Shown here: positions 1 to 12,685 of the stretch, piece by piece
Numbering within the stretch: the stretch's first letter is position 1
Layout: the number at the start of each line of letters is the position of its first letter
Assembly (NCBI GenBank): GCA_020086605.1
Contig: JACBWW010000007.1
Coordinates: 19,847,752 to 19,911,751, forward strand
Direction of reading: 5' to 3'
DNA from: Lanius collurio
Lineage: Eukaryota > Chordata > Aves > Passeriformes > Laniidae
DNA: 64,000 bases
Made by a program: the position numbers and the translations under genes
Notes under the pieces: generated by a model
Database searches by the model: none
Told to the model about the DNA's origin: nothing
The model's input: only the letters and a program-made list of their open reading frames with translations

Positions 1-3000
1 GGCATAGTATGTTCTGTGGTACTTACTCTTGAATTGCTGACAAATTCAGTCCTGCTCACTGGAACTGAACTGACTTTTTAAAATCCTATGGATTTTACTT
101 AAACTACAGTATTTAAAATATTAAGACCAAGCTAGTATAATGATGGTTTGATATATATAAAACAGAAAACAAGAAATGGAATGAGTTCTTAGCTAAAGAA
201 ACTCCTCTGAGTTAATTTTTTTTTTCTGTCTTATTTGTCACTGTGGACACTACCTAATTTCCCCTCACTCTTCTCTCATCTGATAGACTGAAAGTTTTGG
301 GAAGCAGAGAGCGCCCTTTGTTGTGTATCTGTAAAGGACCTAGGCCATCAAAGCCCAAAGGTGTTGAAATGATATTGCATTTCAATGTCCACATCAAATA
401 ATGAGGACCTTTGATTGCTCTTTCTAGCAGACACAATTTGCAGTAACTGTATTTAAAACTAATAATGAGAAGACATTTTGAAATAGTGTTTTCCAGTCTT
501 GGAAAAGTGTACAAAGAACATACTAAGACTACCTCACTCTGCCCACTTGCACTGCTGGCAACCAGATTAATAACTAATCAGGTATGCAGGTCCAATGGAA
601 CACGACTTCCCTTGGCCCACGGAGTGCTTCAGCAGCAGCAGATGCCGCAGCCAGCAGGACACTGCCCAGCTGCTGTGGGCTCTCCCTTTGCGTGCCCAGG
701 ATTCCTCTCTCTGCAACAACTGTCCAGTTCCCCTAATCCAGTGCCTTCAACTAAAGCTTTGTAAGGGAAATGTAATATCAACCTCAGACATCCTCTGTTT
801 GACTAAAAGTTGAGGGAATACAGTGGGGGGACAGGGAGAACACCACCAATGCAAAACCTCCCAGTCCTGTACCAAGGAATAAAATTCCACTTTTTTTGAG
901 GAAACAAACAAACAAAAAAAATCCCTCCAGATTCTGGAAGGAAATAGCTGCAGCAATTAATGCACATATAAATACAGAAAGCCTGATTAGTAGTTACACC
1001 AACAGATGAAACACACAAAAATTTCACCCTGTGGATGAAAGCTCCATGAGCCAGCCTTAACTCACTGAGATAAGGTTCCCCACCCTGATGAATAATTTTG
1101 GTCTCAAGGCACTGGCTGTCTTATTACACTGCCCTGCAGGTCCTATATGATGTTTGTACACACATTTCCTTTCACAAGGAGAAAGAATATGGCTGGAAGC
1201 ACAGAAAAGATGATTAGATACCAAAATTTCAGTTGATACAGAATTGGAGTAAAACTACTGATGGCTGTCACCATCCACTCACCCTTCTGCATGTTATGGT
1301 CACCATCAGGGCTAGGGTCTCTTTACTGGTAGTGCTCATATTAAAGCCCAGCTAGATCTGACACACAGGAGTGCTTCCAAGCACTTTTTATTGTAGGCAT
1401 GAGGGGTTAGTTAAAGGCAGAAGACCTCCTGTGAGAGTGCTAGAGAAATGTCCCAGGCAGAGGAAGCCAAATTTGGCAGGATCTACATCCATACTGTTGG
1501 TCCAGAGCAGATCCTGAAGGAAATTAGCCAGCCAACAATGCCTTATTTGCACCCCTGCCCCTCTTCACAAGGAACTACTTCTCCAATGCTGGTAGGGATA
1601 CTGAAATCATTAGCATATATGCAGTGTGAACAATCAGGAGAGTTGAATCTGGGACTAAAGTAAGAGCCAAATTATTTGGTGCTAAAACACATTCAGTGAG
1701 GAATAGTGAAAGGGGTCAAGGAAGTACCGGGCCACTTGACATCAAAAATAGTATCTGTGGTAGGAAGTAGAAGCAGAGCAGAGTGGCTTGCAGTGTTTTT
1801 ATATCCTTTCCTTTTTATGGCTGTGTTGGCACACTGGGATGTAGACGAGCATGTCCTGCTGGGAAAGGAAGAGATGTGACAGGACTGAGGAATCGTGAGC
1901 CCAGGGCACGATCTTGCATGCTGAAGCAGCTCTGGCTGTTTTGCATTAAACGCACATGTCCACACTCCCAAGCACACAGCAGCTCTGCCTATGGATGAAC
2001 CATTTTCTTTTACAAAGACAAATAAGCAAAAGATTAGTTTAAAAGCCTGCTACAACTGTTGCACAATAAAAACAAGTGACAAGCTTTTAGGCTTAATTGC
2101 TTCATCAGTCCAATCAGGGAATAAGGTATTCTGAGCCCGAGAGCTTGTTTGTTTCTTTTCCAGCTACATCCATTTAACGAAGAAACAGATCTCTCTCTCC
2201 AGACCTTATTTATATTATATTACTCCAGAGCGGATACAAAGCTCCCCATTTTCCAAAACATTAAAAAACTAGCATTTTAAAGAGAAATTTATTAGGTTTT
2301 AATTCTGCAAAACATGAACTGCTTTTCAGTACAAAACATTAGTCAAATTTATCAATCTCTAGAAAGAGTAAGTCTGCTCACCAAAACTGAGACAACACTG
2401 GAGAGTCTTTCTCTAAGGAGAAAACTTTTATGACCCCCTGGTTGATGGGCCAGGATGTTCTCTGTCCAACTGAAATGCACTGCATCAATTACCTGGAAAC
2501 AAGCTACAAGAACACCTTTATCCTTCTAAGGCCATACTACATTATAGAGCGGCCTTATGGCTGCTCCAAGTTGCACCGTATCATCTATGTTTATAAAAAG
2601 CTGCCTTGGCTATAAACTGCAAGAGCATACAGCCAGTAAACCCTGGCTACACCCTGAGTCCTCCTTCTCATCCTCTGAAGGCCAAAGATGACTGTGGTAT
2701 AAAGTGATTCAAGCATGCCTTCTCCACTAGGTAATATCTGAGCAGAATTTGATCCTACAGATGCACACTCCAAAGCCAGAGTCATTTGAGTTTCAAAAAC
2801 TGACTATAACTTTTTTTGGAAAGCACTTGATACATTTTATGTCTTTGCCATCATGTAAAAGTACTACTATTTCCTTACAGACATTGTCTACACAACATTA
2901 TTACAGCTATAAAGCTCTCTATAAGCACTAAAAGTTAGTGGTTCTGATTTCCTTAAGGGTGAATTTTCCATAAAAAGTCTTGCTCCAGCACTAATTGCAA

Positions 3001-6000
3001 AATTAGCAAGAAGCTTACAAGTAATTAGATTAGGGTGCTAAATCACTAATGTTCCTTAAATAAAACTCCTAATTAGGACACACCGCATACTTATCTACAA
3101 TCTAGATCTGACAAACAGCACAAACTTTCCTTTTTTCTAGCTGACATCCAGGGCTCCACCTGGGAAACACTAGGCACTCACAGTACCCCCTTCAGGAAGG
3201 CTGGAGCCCTCTTCACTTGCACAATTACAGGCAAGGATGCCTATTCACCTCCACTTTGATACCAAAGCAGACTGGCATAGTAGAGAGAGTCATGGCAAAT
3301 TCAGATACCTACCACCAGAAGGTTGTTTATCTCTCTCTTTTGATTACACAGGAAGCCTGGGCGCTTGCTCAGATTAAGCTTCTGTGATGGAATTTAGCTG
3401 CTGATGCCATAAAAATGTAAAACTATCAACATAAAATATAAAACTACCAACACAATCCCTCCTTCTACATGGTATTTCTCAGACTCTGAGATAAATGCCA
3501 TTGGATAAATGCTTTTGTTTTATTACACCTAATAAAACACCACCTGACACAAAGGCATCTCAACTGAGAATTGATCCACAATAAACTACTGCAATACAAA
3601 CAGAAACAGTTTCACTTTCTTTACAGCCCCTTTATCCAAAAAGGGCTACAAAAAAACCCCCACAATTACACTGACTTGCCACATATCGTGCAGGCAGTCT
3701 TTCCAAACATTTTGTACCTTATTCTAATTTCAAAATAAAATAATCTATTTTCTCAGAAAAGTTGTTGCACAGATTTAAAGGTATCAGAATTTTTAATTTT
3801 TTTAAAAAAGACTTAAAACTGGTGGTTTTGAACTGGTTGACACCAGTTTATTTCAAGTCCACTGAATATCGTTTCACATGAACACAGAATTTCTACTTGC
3901 AAGAAACATTTCACTCCCAGTTTGACACTGACCATCATAAAAAACTAATATGTCTTCTGAACCACAAGCGGTATCTTTCAGTTACCTGGATGTTACTGTC
4001 TGAAGTGGTTCTGTTCTATGCTTGCGCTGCAGGTGCAGAACTTTTTTCTCCCAGTGCCAAGTGAGAGGGGCTTAAGCCTAGAAGCACCAGAAAAATTAGC
4101 TTGGCTACCACAGGGCCTGTATCTTTGAGTCAACACAGCTGTCAGCCTTGCACTGCTGGGGATGCATGTGCTCTTCTATGTTTTCAAGGCCACTGAAGTT
4201 AAGATTTGATACCTTATCCTAGACATACATTCATTCCAGAAAGGAAAGCCATTTTCAGCATGACTGGAATTAACCAGGTACTTCTCTATATATGATACAA
4301 AAGTCACAGCCTAGACAACCTTACTGAAGCAGTTTACCTGTGAGGCTTCATTGTTGAGCCAGTTTAATTAATATTTAGTCCAGTTTTAAGTGTCACTTTT
4401 TTATGTAACCCCACAGTAACTAACCCATTAAAACGATACATATTTGCTATATCTATTAGAAAAAAACCTCAGCCATCTCCTCCTACAGGACAAGACAGCA
4501 AATTACATTCTTATAATATTTTTCTGCTATTGCAACTTACAATAACCTCAATTATTTTGCAGTGGATACCTCCAATCCTTTGTATTCAAATATTCATGCA
4601 TACTAAACATAGACAGAGATGTTCTGACTGAAAGCAGGTTTGGTGTTTTGTCAGAAAGAACAAGTTTTGCTGAAACAAAAGGCTTTCTGCAAATGATACT
4701 GCAAATCTAGTATGTAATTTTGGGGGAAAATGTAATGATCACAGATTTCAGCTACATTACTCAGCAGCTGAGACTCCATATTGCCACCATCAAGACCTGA
4801 AGCCAGGTCCAACACTTCAGGTTGCACGCCTTGCTTTCATGATCTCAAATATTTTAGAGAAGAGAAAAATCTTTCCCTGACCAAACAGATATAATGTTTG
4901 CATAAACACTTCCAGGAATTAGAGAGGGAGAGAGATTTTAAAGCGAAACATTTAGAAACAAGGAACAAGATCTAAAATCCATTATTCATCCCTCCTCTTC
5001 AGCATGTGTAGTAAGGAATATACACATTTACAGGCATGAATCAGAACATGATTTGTTAATAATTACTCTACTATTACTGTGAATAGTTCTATATATACAC
5101 ACATATAAATGTTTATTTGATTGTTATGAAACATCTCTGAGAAGTTAAATGAATTAGCAGCTGTGTCTGGCACCACATGAAAAGTAACAAATCTAAGTGC
5201 AAAGGTTAGAGTTAGATGCCTGCCAGGACCATTTTTTCATATTATTGAGCCAAAAAATATTTGTCATCTTTTCAAGAAAGATGCAACAAACTGTAATTCA
5301 CATGAACTTGGCAGAGTCTTTAACCAGCAGGTGTGTCCCACAAAGTGTCTCCAGTAGGTGCTGTTGTTGCCAACATAATATTCCAAGGTGTCATCATCAG
5401 CTGCATCCCCAAACACTGCTAATTTTTTTCAGGATTATAACATTTTTCTATGTTTTCATTAGCTACAATTATCTTTATAACAGTTAACAGCAGAAAGAAG
5501 GTGAGGTGGAAAAAGCACAGAGAATTTCCCAGTGAGGTTTGCTAGACTATGATCAGAGACATTAACAGGCCAACACAGAGGTTTAACTTGAGATAGTACT
5601 GACAGACTGTACAAGATGGACCATGCTGCCTGTTTGAGGCAGAGGTTTTTTGTTGTTGTTTAGCTTTTGTTATGTTTTGTTGGGGTTAAGTCAGGTGAGA
5701 AATTCCCTATTATATCTTCGTTTATAGGACTGGACAAAAAAATCATGGTCATGAAAACCTGAATAGCTTTGGAAGAATATTTTCTGTTGTATCTCACAAT
5801 TGAACAAAAAAACCTTTTTTGTTTATATTCAAACAGTGTATTTAAAGGAATCAGTCTGAAATAACTTGTTGGTCAGGACAATCGGGTGAGACAGAAGAGG
5901 CTCGTTCAAATTTGTAATTCGTCTCACTGAAGTTTCCCATTTATTATGGCCACTTACCTTATGTTCACTTTGTCAGAGCTTGCATGTCTAAGGTAAGAAA

Positions 6001-7376
6001 CCATTCCCTTCCAAAAGAGTAAAAATGTGGTCAGAGCTGCTGTTCTGTCATTTCATGACAAAACTGTTTTAAGACAACTTTAGCTAAGACAACCATTTTC
6101 CTTGATATGACACCCTGCATAAGCATGGTATTTTATAGATACCTTCAAGCAGGATCTGAATTTAGCACTAAAATCTTGTTTTACAGTGGTGAATGCCAAA
6201 TGCTTTGCATCTCATTATGCTGGTTTGAAATAATAGTACTACTTAAAAGCAGCATAATGACAACATAAAATGCAAGAGCTCTTTCAAAGCAGTGCAATAA
6301 ACCACTGTTACCATGATGGTCAGTTGCCTCAAACAGCACTACAAATTTCAAACAGTTCAAGCTCCATTTAATTCCCACTGTACAATTACAGAATAAATGA
6401 TACCCTAGGTAGACCTATTCAAACAACTTTGTACACTTTCAACTGGAATTATTCTGATCTCCCACTTCAAAAATTTTCGATGTTTGTTCATTTTATGCAT
6501 TAAATACAGGTTCTGCATGCCATACATCAAACATTATTGCTAGTACTTAGAAAATTATTCCATAATCAGGAAAGATTCAATTCATAATGAAAACATATTC
6601 TAACAGAGACAAAATATATAAAGCCAGTTGCTGTCTGGAAACTTTGAGCTCTGGCCTAACCTATGTAATTTTAGACATTTGGCTTCTCCTCTGTTCTTTC
6701 CTCTTACAAATTGCTTGCTGTACCTGTGTCATCCTTTGAGGCCAAGGACTGGCTTTCTCTTTGTGTAATGTGATTTGCAGCTGGAATTTCTGAATGCTGC
6801 TACAACACAAAATTACTGCAACGGTTCAGAGCTCTGCTCTACCAATCACCCTAATCCCAGTCTTTATTTGTACTTTTAATGGCCCTCCTGCTGTTCCAGA
6901 ACAATAGCCCACTCAAGAGAACTTGTCCCATCACTTTGAATCTACTGTAAACACACACATATATACACGTACTATGCACATAACATGCCTTTTTTTTTTC
7001 TTTTTTACCCTCAGGCATATCTCAGATGCTGGCAATGTAATCTAGAATGTTTTTACACTCACAAAATCATTCCCAAAGCAAAACACTACCTAAAAGGGCT
7101 GCTGCTTCAGCACTGCCCGCTCATTTTGGTGTAATGTACTGATAAAAGTGGTAACAGGACTGTAAGCAGAATACATGGGAGAACAGAAAGCTCAACAGGA
7201 GAATAGTCTCTAATAAAGTTGTGGGAACAGGAGTCGAGAGAAAACACGATCTGCTTGAGATTCTGCCCAGAAACAATCCACTGCAGGAGACAAAGGTTCC
7301 TAAATTCACTATGTTAACACCTAAATTGCATGATACCCCTCTTCCTGAAACATACGGGATCATCCTGACACGTTAT
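1..7376. other. AT-rich non-coding stretch, no gene recognised
   Basis: I see no recognisable exon, transposon end or RNA gene here. Open frames are short, in all frames, and lack any family motif. Only weak low-complexity patches stand out, such as a TA/CA-rich patch near 5085-5110 and a CA/TA patch near 6950-6975. If the CpG island to the right drives a minus-strand gene, this stretch would be its first intron or later body, but I can point to no exon in it. Confidence 0.5.
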
Positions 7377-8136
7377 GCGCTATCTTGCCAGAGGGAAGGA
7401 AAGGTAATTTTTTTCCAGAGGATCATCCAGATCAGGCTCCCACTGCCAGCAACCCCAGCCCTGGGGTAAAGCCAGGCTCGTACCCGCAAGTTTCCAGTGG
7501 TGAAACCCAGGCGCAAGGAGAGACCCAGCCCGGCACAGGGGACAGAGGGTCAGGAGCCACCTGAGGCGAGCTAGTGATGGAAACCAGCCTGGCGCTAACA
7601 TTGCTCTGAAGTCCTTCTGTCACCCATTCAGGAGGCAGAGTCCCAAAAAAGATTGGAATTTAACCGACTGACACTACCAATGAAAGAAAATGTTTATCAG
7701 AAAATCGCCATCCGTCTGCCTGTCAGTGCTGATTTACACCAGCGGTGTGGCAGGGTCGCGACAGCCTCTCCGCCCCAAAGGGGGGCTCGAGAAGGGCAGC
7801 GGCGTGTCCACAAAGGGTCTGGTTTAAAGAAAAGTGCCCATCTGACAGAGCCTGGGCTGGTTTTCTGCCCCCGCACACAATGAGCGCAGGCTGAGCCCCG
7901 CACCTCGCTGACCCCCGAGCTGCCCGGCTCGCTCCCCCGGCTGCGCGGGCGGGTCCTGCCGCCCCTGGCAGACCCACCGGGGCTGCCGCCAGCCGGCGGG
8001 GCCGCTGGCCGCGGGCAGGGCACGGACACACGGACAAAAAGGAACACAGAACAGACGAAATGCCACACACACCACCACCCTCCTCGCTCCCCCCATAACA
8101 CAAGAGACCACCAACCAAACCCGTCCGCAAAACTCA

Positions 8137-8138
8137 CC
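8137..8138 (-). other. candidate minus-strand splice donor
   Basis: Read on the minus strand, the sequence is GAG/GTGAGTT, a near-ideal donor lying inside the CpG island. It is the most downstream of four minus-strand donors and could end a non-coding first exon. No matching acceptor exon was recognised to the left. Splicing is inferred from consensus only. Confidence 0.4.
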
Positions 8139-8249
8139 TCCTCACCAGCTCGCTCCGGGTACGGGAGAGCCGCAGGGCATCCTCCGCTGTGGTGCGCGCC
8201 TGCCGTGGCCCCCGCCGCCCTCCTCCCTCCCTCCCGAGGGCGGCACTCA

Positions 8250-8251
8250 CC
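8250..8251 (-). other. candidate minus-strand splice donor
   Basis: Read on the minus strand, the sequence is CTGAG/GTGAGTG, a strong donor consensus within the CpG island. It would be an alternative to the donor at 8137 for a leftward transcript. No downstream exon was recognised. Confidence 0.4.
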
Positions 8252-8635
8252 TCAGGGGGACGCGGCCAGGCCGGGGGGCCGCCTCTCCGCCGTGTCGGGC
8301 AGGGGTGGCGCGGCGGGGCGAGGCACACTTCCACTTTTTCTCCGGGTGTCTTTCTTTGCCGTGCCGAGCCGCGCCGAGCCGCGCCGCCTCTGCCTCCCCC
8401 GGCACTCCTCCCCGCCCGCCCCTCGCCGCCGCCTCCCCGCGATGCGAAGCGGAGCGATGCGGAGCAGTGCCCAGCTGCCGGGCCGGCCGGGGGCGGCTCT
8501 CCTGGCACTGCCCCGCCCCGGTACCTGCCGGGGCAGCCCGGGGGCGACGGGGCGGTCCAGGGCAGACACCCCGCACCCCGGCGGGCACCTCGCCGAGCCC
8601 CTCTCGCATTCCTCTGCCTCCCTTTGCAGCGCTCA

Positions 8636-8637
8636 CC
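8636..8637 (-). other. candidate minus-strand splice donor
   Basis: Read on the minus strand, the sequence is GGCAG/GTGAGCG, again a good consensus. A similar CAG/GTACCG lies at 8524. Together with the donors at 8250 and 8137 this hints at alternative first exons leaving the island leftward. Confidence 0.35.
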
Positions 8638-8731
8638 TGCCGTGCTGGGAGATCACTCGGCCCCGCGGGGCACGCCGCAAAGGGGTGCTGCTTTTTCGGG
8701 GTTTGACATGCTTTGTCCGCCCCTCTCCTTC

Positions 8732-8733
8732 GG
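8732..8733 (+). other. candidate plus-strand splice donor
   Basis: The plus strand reads TTCG/GTAAGTTG, a strong donor at the right edge of the CpG island. It could end a first exon of a rightward transcript, whose intron would hold the COX1 NUMT. No acceptor exon was recognised. Confidence 0.35.
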
Positions 8734-9124
8734 TAAGTTGCTCGAAGGAAGAGGTCCGGGAAGGCTGTGTGGGTGGGAGCGTCTACATGTACTTCAACAC
8801 AACAAAGACCCACTTGATTCCCTACTGGCACCTAATGTCCAACAAAAGGGAAGCGCCGGGAAGGTCATAATTATCACCCCGTGAGATGGATGCCAAATCA
8901 ACACTTCTTACGAGGTCGTACTTGCAAAACAAACGACAGCTTTCATGCATCTATTTCTATCCTGGTACTATAAGAAGCTTGCTCACGCCCTACTGCTTTA
9001 AAGCTGTGTTTCCTGGCACTGGAGGTAGAAATCTTACAAAAACCATAAAGGCAGGAAAGTAACAAGTCCTGGCGACAGTCTTTTGACACCTTACAGTAGT
9101 GAGACTAGCTGTTAAGATACTTTG

Positions 9125-9490
9125 CCCACAGATGAGAACCCTGCCTAACATCTAGCTAAAATGCACATCAGAGAATCTTTTTTTCAATGGAGGCTTAACA
9201 GGAATCGTCCTAGCAAAGTCCTCACTAGGCACTGCCCTACACAACAGATGCTACGTAGTCTTCCACTACATCCTCTCAATAGGAGCCATCTTTGCTATCC
9301 TAGCAGGATTCACCCACTGATTTCCTGTTTGCAGGATATACCCTGCCCCCCACCTGGGCCAAAACTCACTTAAGGGTTAAATTTACAGAAGTAAGCCTTA
9401 CCTTCTCCAACAACCCTTTCTAGACCTGGCTGGCATGCCACAATGATACCAGAATACCCAGATGCCTGCACACTATGAAATGCTATAGAA
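9125..9490 (+). pseudogene. NUMT: nuclear copy of mitochondrial COX1 (C-terminal part)
   Basis: This is a decayed nuclear insertion of mitochondrial cytochrome c oxidase subunit I. From 9189, translation with the vertebrate mitochondrial code gives GGLTGIVLA, then a diverged SSLxxALH segment, [38 protein letters not shown] and YPDACTLWN, in the order found in the COX1 C-terminal half. Two codons read as Trp are TGA (9318-9320 and 9476-9478) and one Met is ATA, which marks a mitochondrial origin. Damage seen: a 6-nt deletion removing the Ala-His of the VVAHFHY region, at least three frame shifts (near 9323, 9408 and 9445), and many replacements. The core, 9189-9485, is secure. Extension left to about 9125 rests on weak similarity. 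It is non-functional in the nucleus: mitochondrial codons would stop cytosolic translation. Confidence 0.9.
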
Positions 9491-12400
9491 TGAAAACACC
9501 TATATATTAGATTACCCTTCACTTGGTCTTGAATGATCCCTGCTTCCCTGATGACAGCACCTGCACTGCTGACTCAGGTTTGGTTGTAAGGGATATAAGC
9601 AGCTGTCCCTCATTTAAAGCTCAGTTGTGATCTACATGTAAGTGGTCCACTTTTGAAATGTACTCAAGCTTTTCCAGAGAAGCCCAAGCTATGAATTGTG
9701 CATCTGACCATAGCTATCTTCACACAAAGTTATAGGGATCTGGGGTGCAACTGAACAGTTAGTGTCCCTGTAGCCAGATTAAATACAGGCAGCAGGGGCT
9801 GTGGAGTGCAGTGTTGAGGGCAGAGAACACACATCCTTATGTCTGGAAGCTGAAACAGCACACCACAGCAGAGGAGCCATGAGGACTAAAGGAAAGGAGA
9901 GCCTAGTCTTTAATTTTGTGATTGTGTAATCAGTTAGAAAATGTCCTCCCAGAAAAGTTTTTATCCTGGTATTACACATTACAGGGATCAAAATTTAGAC
10001 CCTCACTCAGGTTCCTGCAGGTTAAATGCTTGAATGATGTCTTCTGGTCCTTTTCCTTTGAATTCTGGCTGCCCTCTGTCTGAAGCACTTTCTCAGAAAG
10101 TGGACTGAAACCCTCTGGGGCTAAGGAAGGCCATCAATGGCTCTTTGTTTGTTGGCCAAGCGCTCTAAATAATCAGTGGTTATGCAAAAGGAAGGTAATT
10201 TCCTCCTTGTGCTCTGTAAGCAACTTTCATATATAAGGTCTCTCATTTCCTATTGATTTTAACTCAGTACAGAAAGACTGATGTCTCAGGCAGAAAGGAT
10301 CTCCTAGATTTGTGATGCCTATTTCTTTCCTTTGACTTTTTCTGTAATGTAGACTTTTACTCGTCACCTTCTCTGCTTGAGGGACTAGGGGTGAAACATC
10401 TAAAACGGAAATGAAGCAATGGCTGTGTAAAGTACCTCAGCAAAGTACTTTAAAGCCAGTATTTCATGTCTAAGAGAAATTGTTGCCAGTAGTACTGAGG
10501 TAAGCCCCATTCTTGCAAACATCCACATCCAAAAGTTTATTTCCAAGGCTAAATGTGTTTCAAGTCATTGAGATGTGTCACGTGAGACAAAATATAGAAG
10601 AAAATCCTGGGAAGCAATTAGGTTTTTTGTTCTTGGAAGAAAAGAAAGGAGAGCACTGGTATGAAGAAAATGCCCATACCCTAGTGTTTTCTGGGGCCTA
10701 TTTTACTTAAAGCAAAGAAATGTTTAGATGCCACAGAAGGAGACTCCAGCACTGAATTAGATAGCTGTTTCCCCTGAGGGTGTACATTTACAATGCAGCT
10801 AAGCTGGTTTGGGAGCTATTGGTTGTCCTAAAGGTGGCAGTCCTGCTCCTAATGCTTCCTCGGTTGGAGCAAAATTTAAAGAAAGCTAAACATTTCTTCA
10901 CAGCTAGTTTAGCTGCTTGAACAGGCTCTCTCAGAGTCAATGCTGGGTAGATGAGAAAGAAGCAGTGAGTAAGTGTAGTGATAGCAAAAGGAGATGGAGA
11001 CTTCCCTGGGACTGCAGCAGGCAGCACCTAGTTTGACTGAGCTGTCTTGCGAAATTCATCTTCATAGGAAGAGTTCAGAAAAGACTGTACATTGAATCTG
11101 CTCTTTCTGATATTATTTTACTTAATTCTGGCTTGATGAACTGCTAAAGAGAAAGATTCTGTTCCTTTGTGGTTAGGACACACCATCAGGCAGAGGGAAG
11201 ACCTCACTTCTACTGCTTGCTGGAAGAATTGATTCTACGTGCTCGAGCAAAGCATCAAACCAAGGTCTCCCTATTTTCCCAGTGTCCTCAGTCATTCCTC
11301 CTGCACCAAGTTCTCTGGCTCCAAATTCCAGTGCCAGGTAGAAGTGCATGCCCAGCTCTCACCACATTGGCACTGGCAGCATGTGCAGTGTATATCTGCA
11401 TCACAACATAATCCCAGCAGGAGTGCTGGTCTGCGTGGGTCCTGTACCCAAGCTAGCCCTGATGGCTCTGCATGACACAGAATTCTGCTGGGTAGATGCA
11501 CTATTTTCCAGCAGGCAAACCATATGAAAATATAATTCTATCAGTTAGTAAAATATTGGATTATTCCACTAAACTGGCAACATTTCATTAAAATAGCAAT
11601 ATTGATTCTGTTTCCAAAGCTGATTCTTCTATTAGAAGACCTCAAAGGTCAGTTAACAATTACATCCAATGTATATAAAACTTCCCAATTTCTTAGTTTT
11701 CATTAGTTTACTGACATAGAAACACGCACAACTCTTTTTTTTGCAAAGCACAAATTAGAAGGAAGGTAACAAAAAATTCCTCATATAGATATTTAGTTAA
11801 GTTAGTGATGTTCACTGGAAATAATTTGGCATGACTGCAGATAAAAAAAACAAATTTGGATAAAATATTTGTAATGGTGAGCTAATATCAGTCACTGGTG
11901 TTAATTTCATCTATTCAAACTGCAATATGAGCAGACTATAACTTAAGTATAATTTCCAATCCTTGTGTATTTTACCAACAATGTTATTGCAGTTCATTCA
12001 TTCATTCTTGTATTGATAGTTATGAATCTAAATTGCTGTCACGTTTGACACAAACCTGCAAACAAATCATCACTCCTTGCTTCTCCCCCAGAGCACTGTC
12101 ATTATATATCATCAGGGGACGAAATTCTGAATCAGAAAGAATTTGAAATAGTTTGAAACAATCAGCTCATTTCTGTAAGCTAATGTTGGTAGGAAATTCT
12201 ACCATCAGTCAACACAATATTTTCACAAGTAAAAGGGTAAAGACAATCCATAAGAAAACATGGTCATTCCCACAGGATGATCTTTACCAAAATGCCAAGC
12301 ATGCCATAGGAATAACACGAATAAGAGCAGCATTCCTTCTGCAGCTCAGAAGTGTCTGTTTCATAGGAAATGGAACTGAACCTCTGTGGTTGTTTTGCCC

Positions 12401-12535
12401 TCTTATGTTCAAGTGGATTGTCTTTCACTTTTCCACTCTTTTCTAAGTAAATATTGTTTTCTGCAGATCAATTCAAGCTTAAGATCATGCTAACTCTACA
12501 CTTTCCTCAGGATGTATTCAACTTGTGTTGTATCT
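9491..12535. other. non-coding stretch, nothing recognised
   Basis: AT-rich sequence with only short chance open frames. I see no transposon end, no splice-framed exon with protein-like composition and no RNA gene. The right part (11500-12150) is notably AT-rich. If a rightward transcript leaves the CpG island, this would be intron. Confidence 0.45.
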
Positions 12536-12685
12536 CATCCCTGCAAGTATTCAAGGCCACACAGGGTGAAGCTCTGAGCAACCTGGTCTAATGGAAGGTG
12601 TCCTTACCCATGGAAGGAGGCTTGGAACTGGAAGATCTTTAAAGACCCTTCCAAGACAAGCCATTCTATGATTCTATGATTCTAT
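12536..12685 (+). mobile_element. CR1 LINE 3' fragment
   Basis: The segment carries a CR1 3' terminal block on the plus strand: TTCAAGGCCACACAGGGTGA, GAGCAACCTGGTCTAATGGA, GGTGTCCTTACCCATGGAAG, GATCTTTAAAGACCCTTCCA, ending in the diagnostic repeat ATTCTATGATTCTATGATT. It is heavily 5'-truncated, as most avian CR1 copies are, and holds no coding part. Confidence 0.9.

Larger units (their letters stand above)
7430..8880. promoter_or_regulatory. CpG island, probable promoter with possible first exons
   Basis: GC content rises sharply from about 7430, and CpG is dense from about 7740 to 8720, unlike the rest of the window. It contains GC-box-like runs (CCCCGCCCC near 8511, CCCGCCCGCCCC near 8411) and no convincing TATA box, which is typical of a vertebrate CpG-island promoter. 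Consensus splice donors are present on both strands. On the minus strand they have introns starting at 8137 (GAG/GTGAGT), 8250 (GAG/GTGAGT), 8524 (CAG/GTACCG) and 8636 (CAG/GTGAGC). On the plus strand there is one with an intron starting at 8733 (CG/GTAAGT). The long overlapping open frames inside it on both strands are rich in Pro, Arg, Ala and Gly and are expected of GC-rich DNA, so I do not call them genes. The gene driven by this promoter is not identified. Confidence 0.8.

Noticed and set aside
465..813. Overlapping plus-strand open frames containing a QQQQ run
   Set aside because: Two frames are open at once, no family is recognised, and there are no clear splice signals or promoter nearby.
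8134..8884. Large overlapping open frames of up to 231 codons on both strands
   Set aside because: GC-rich CpG-island DNA has few stop codons. The translations are low-complexity Pro/Arg/Ala/Gly, overlap each other and have no recognisable domain.
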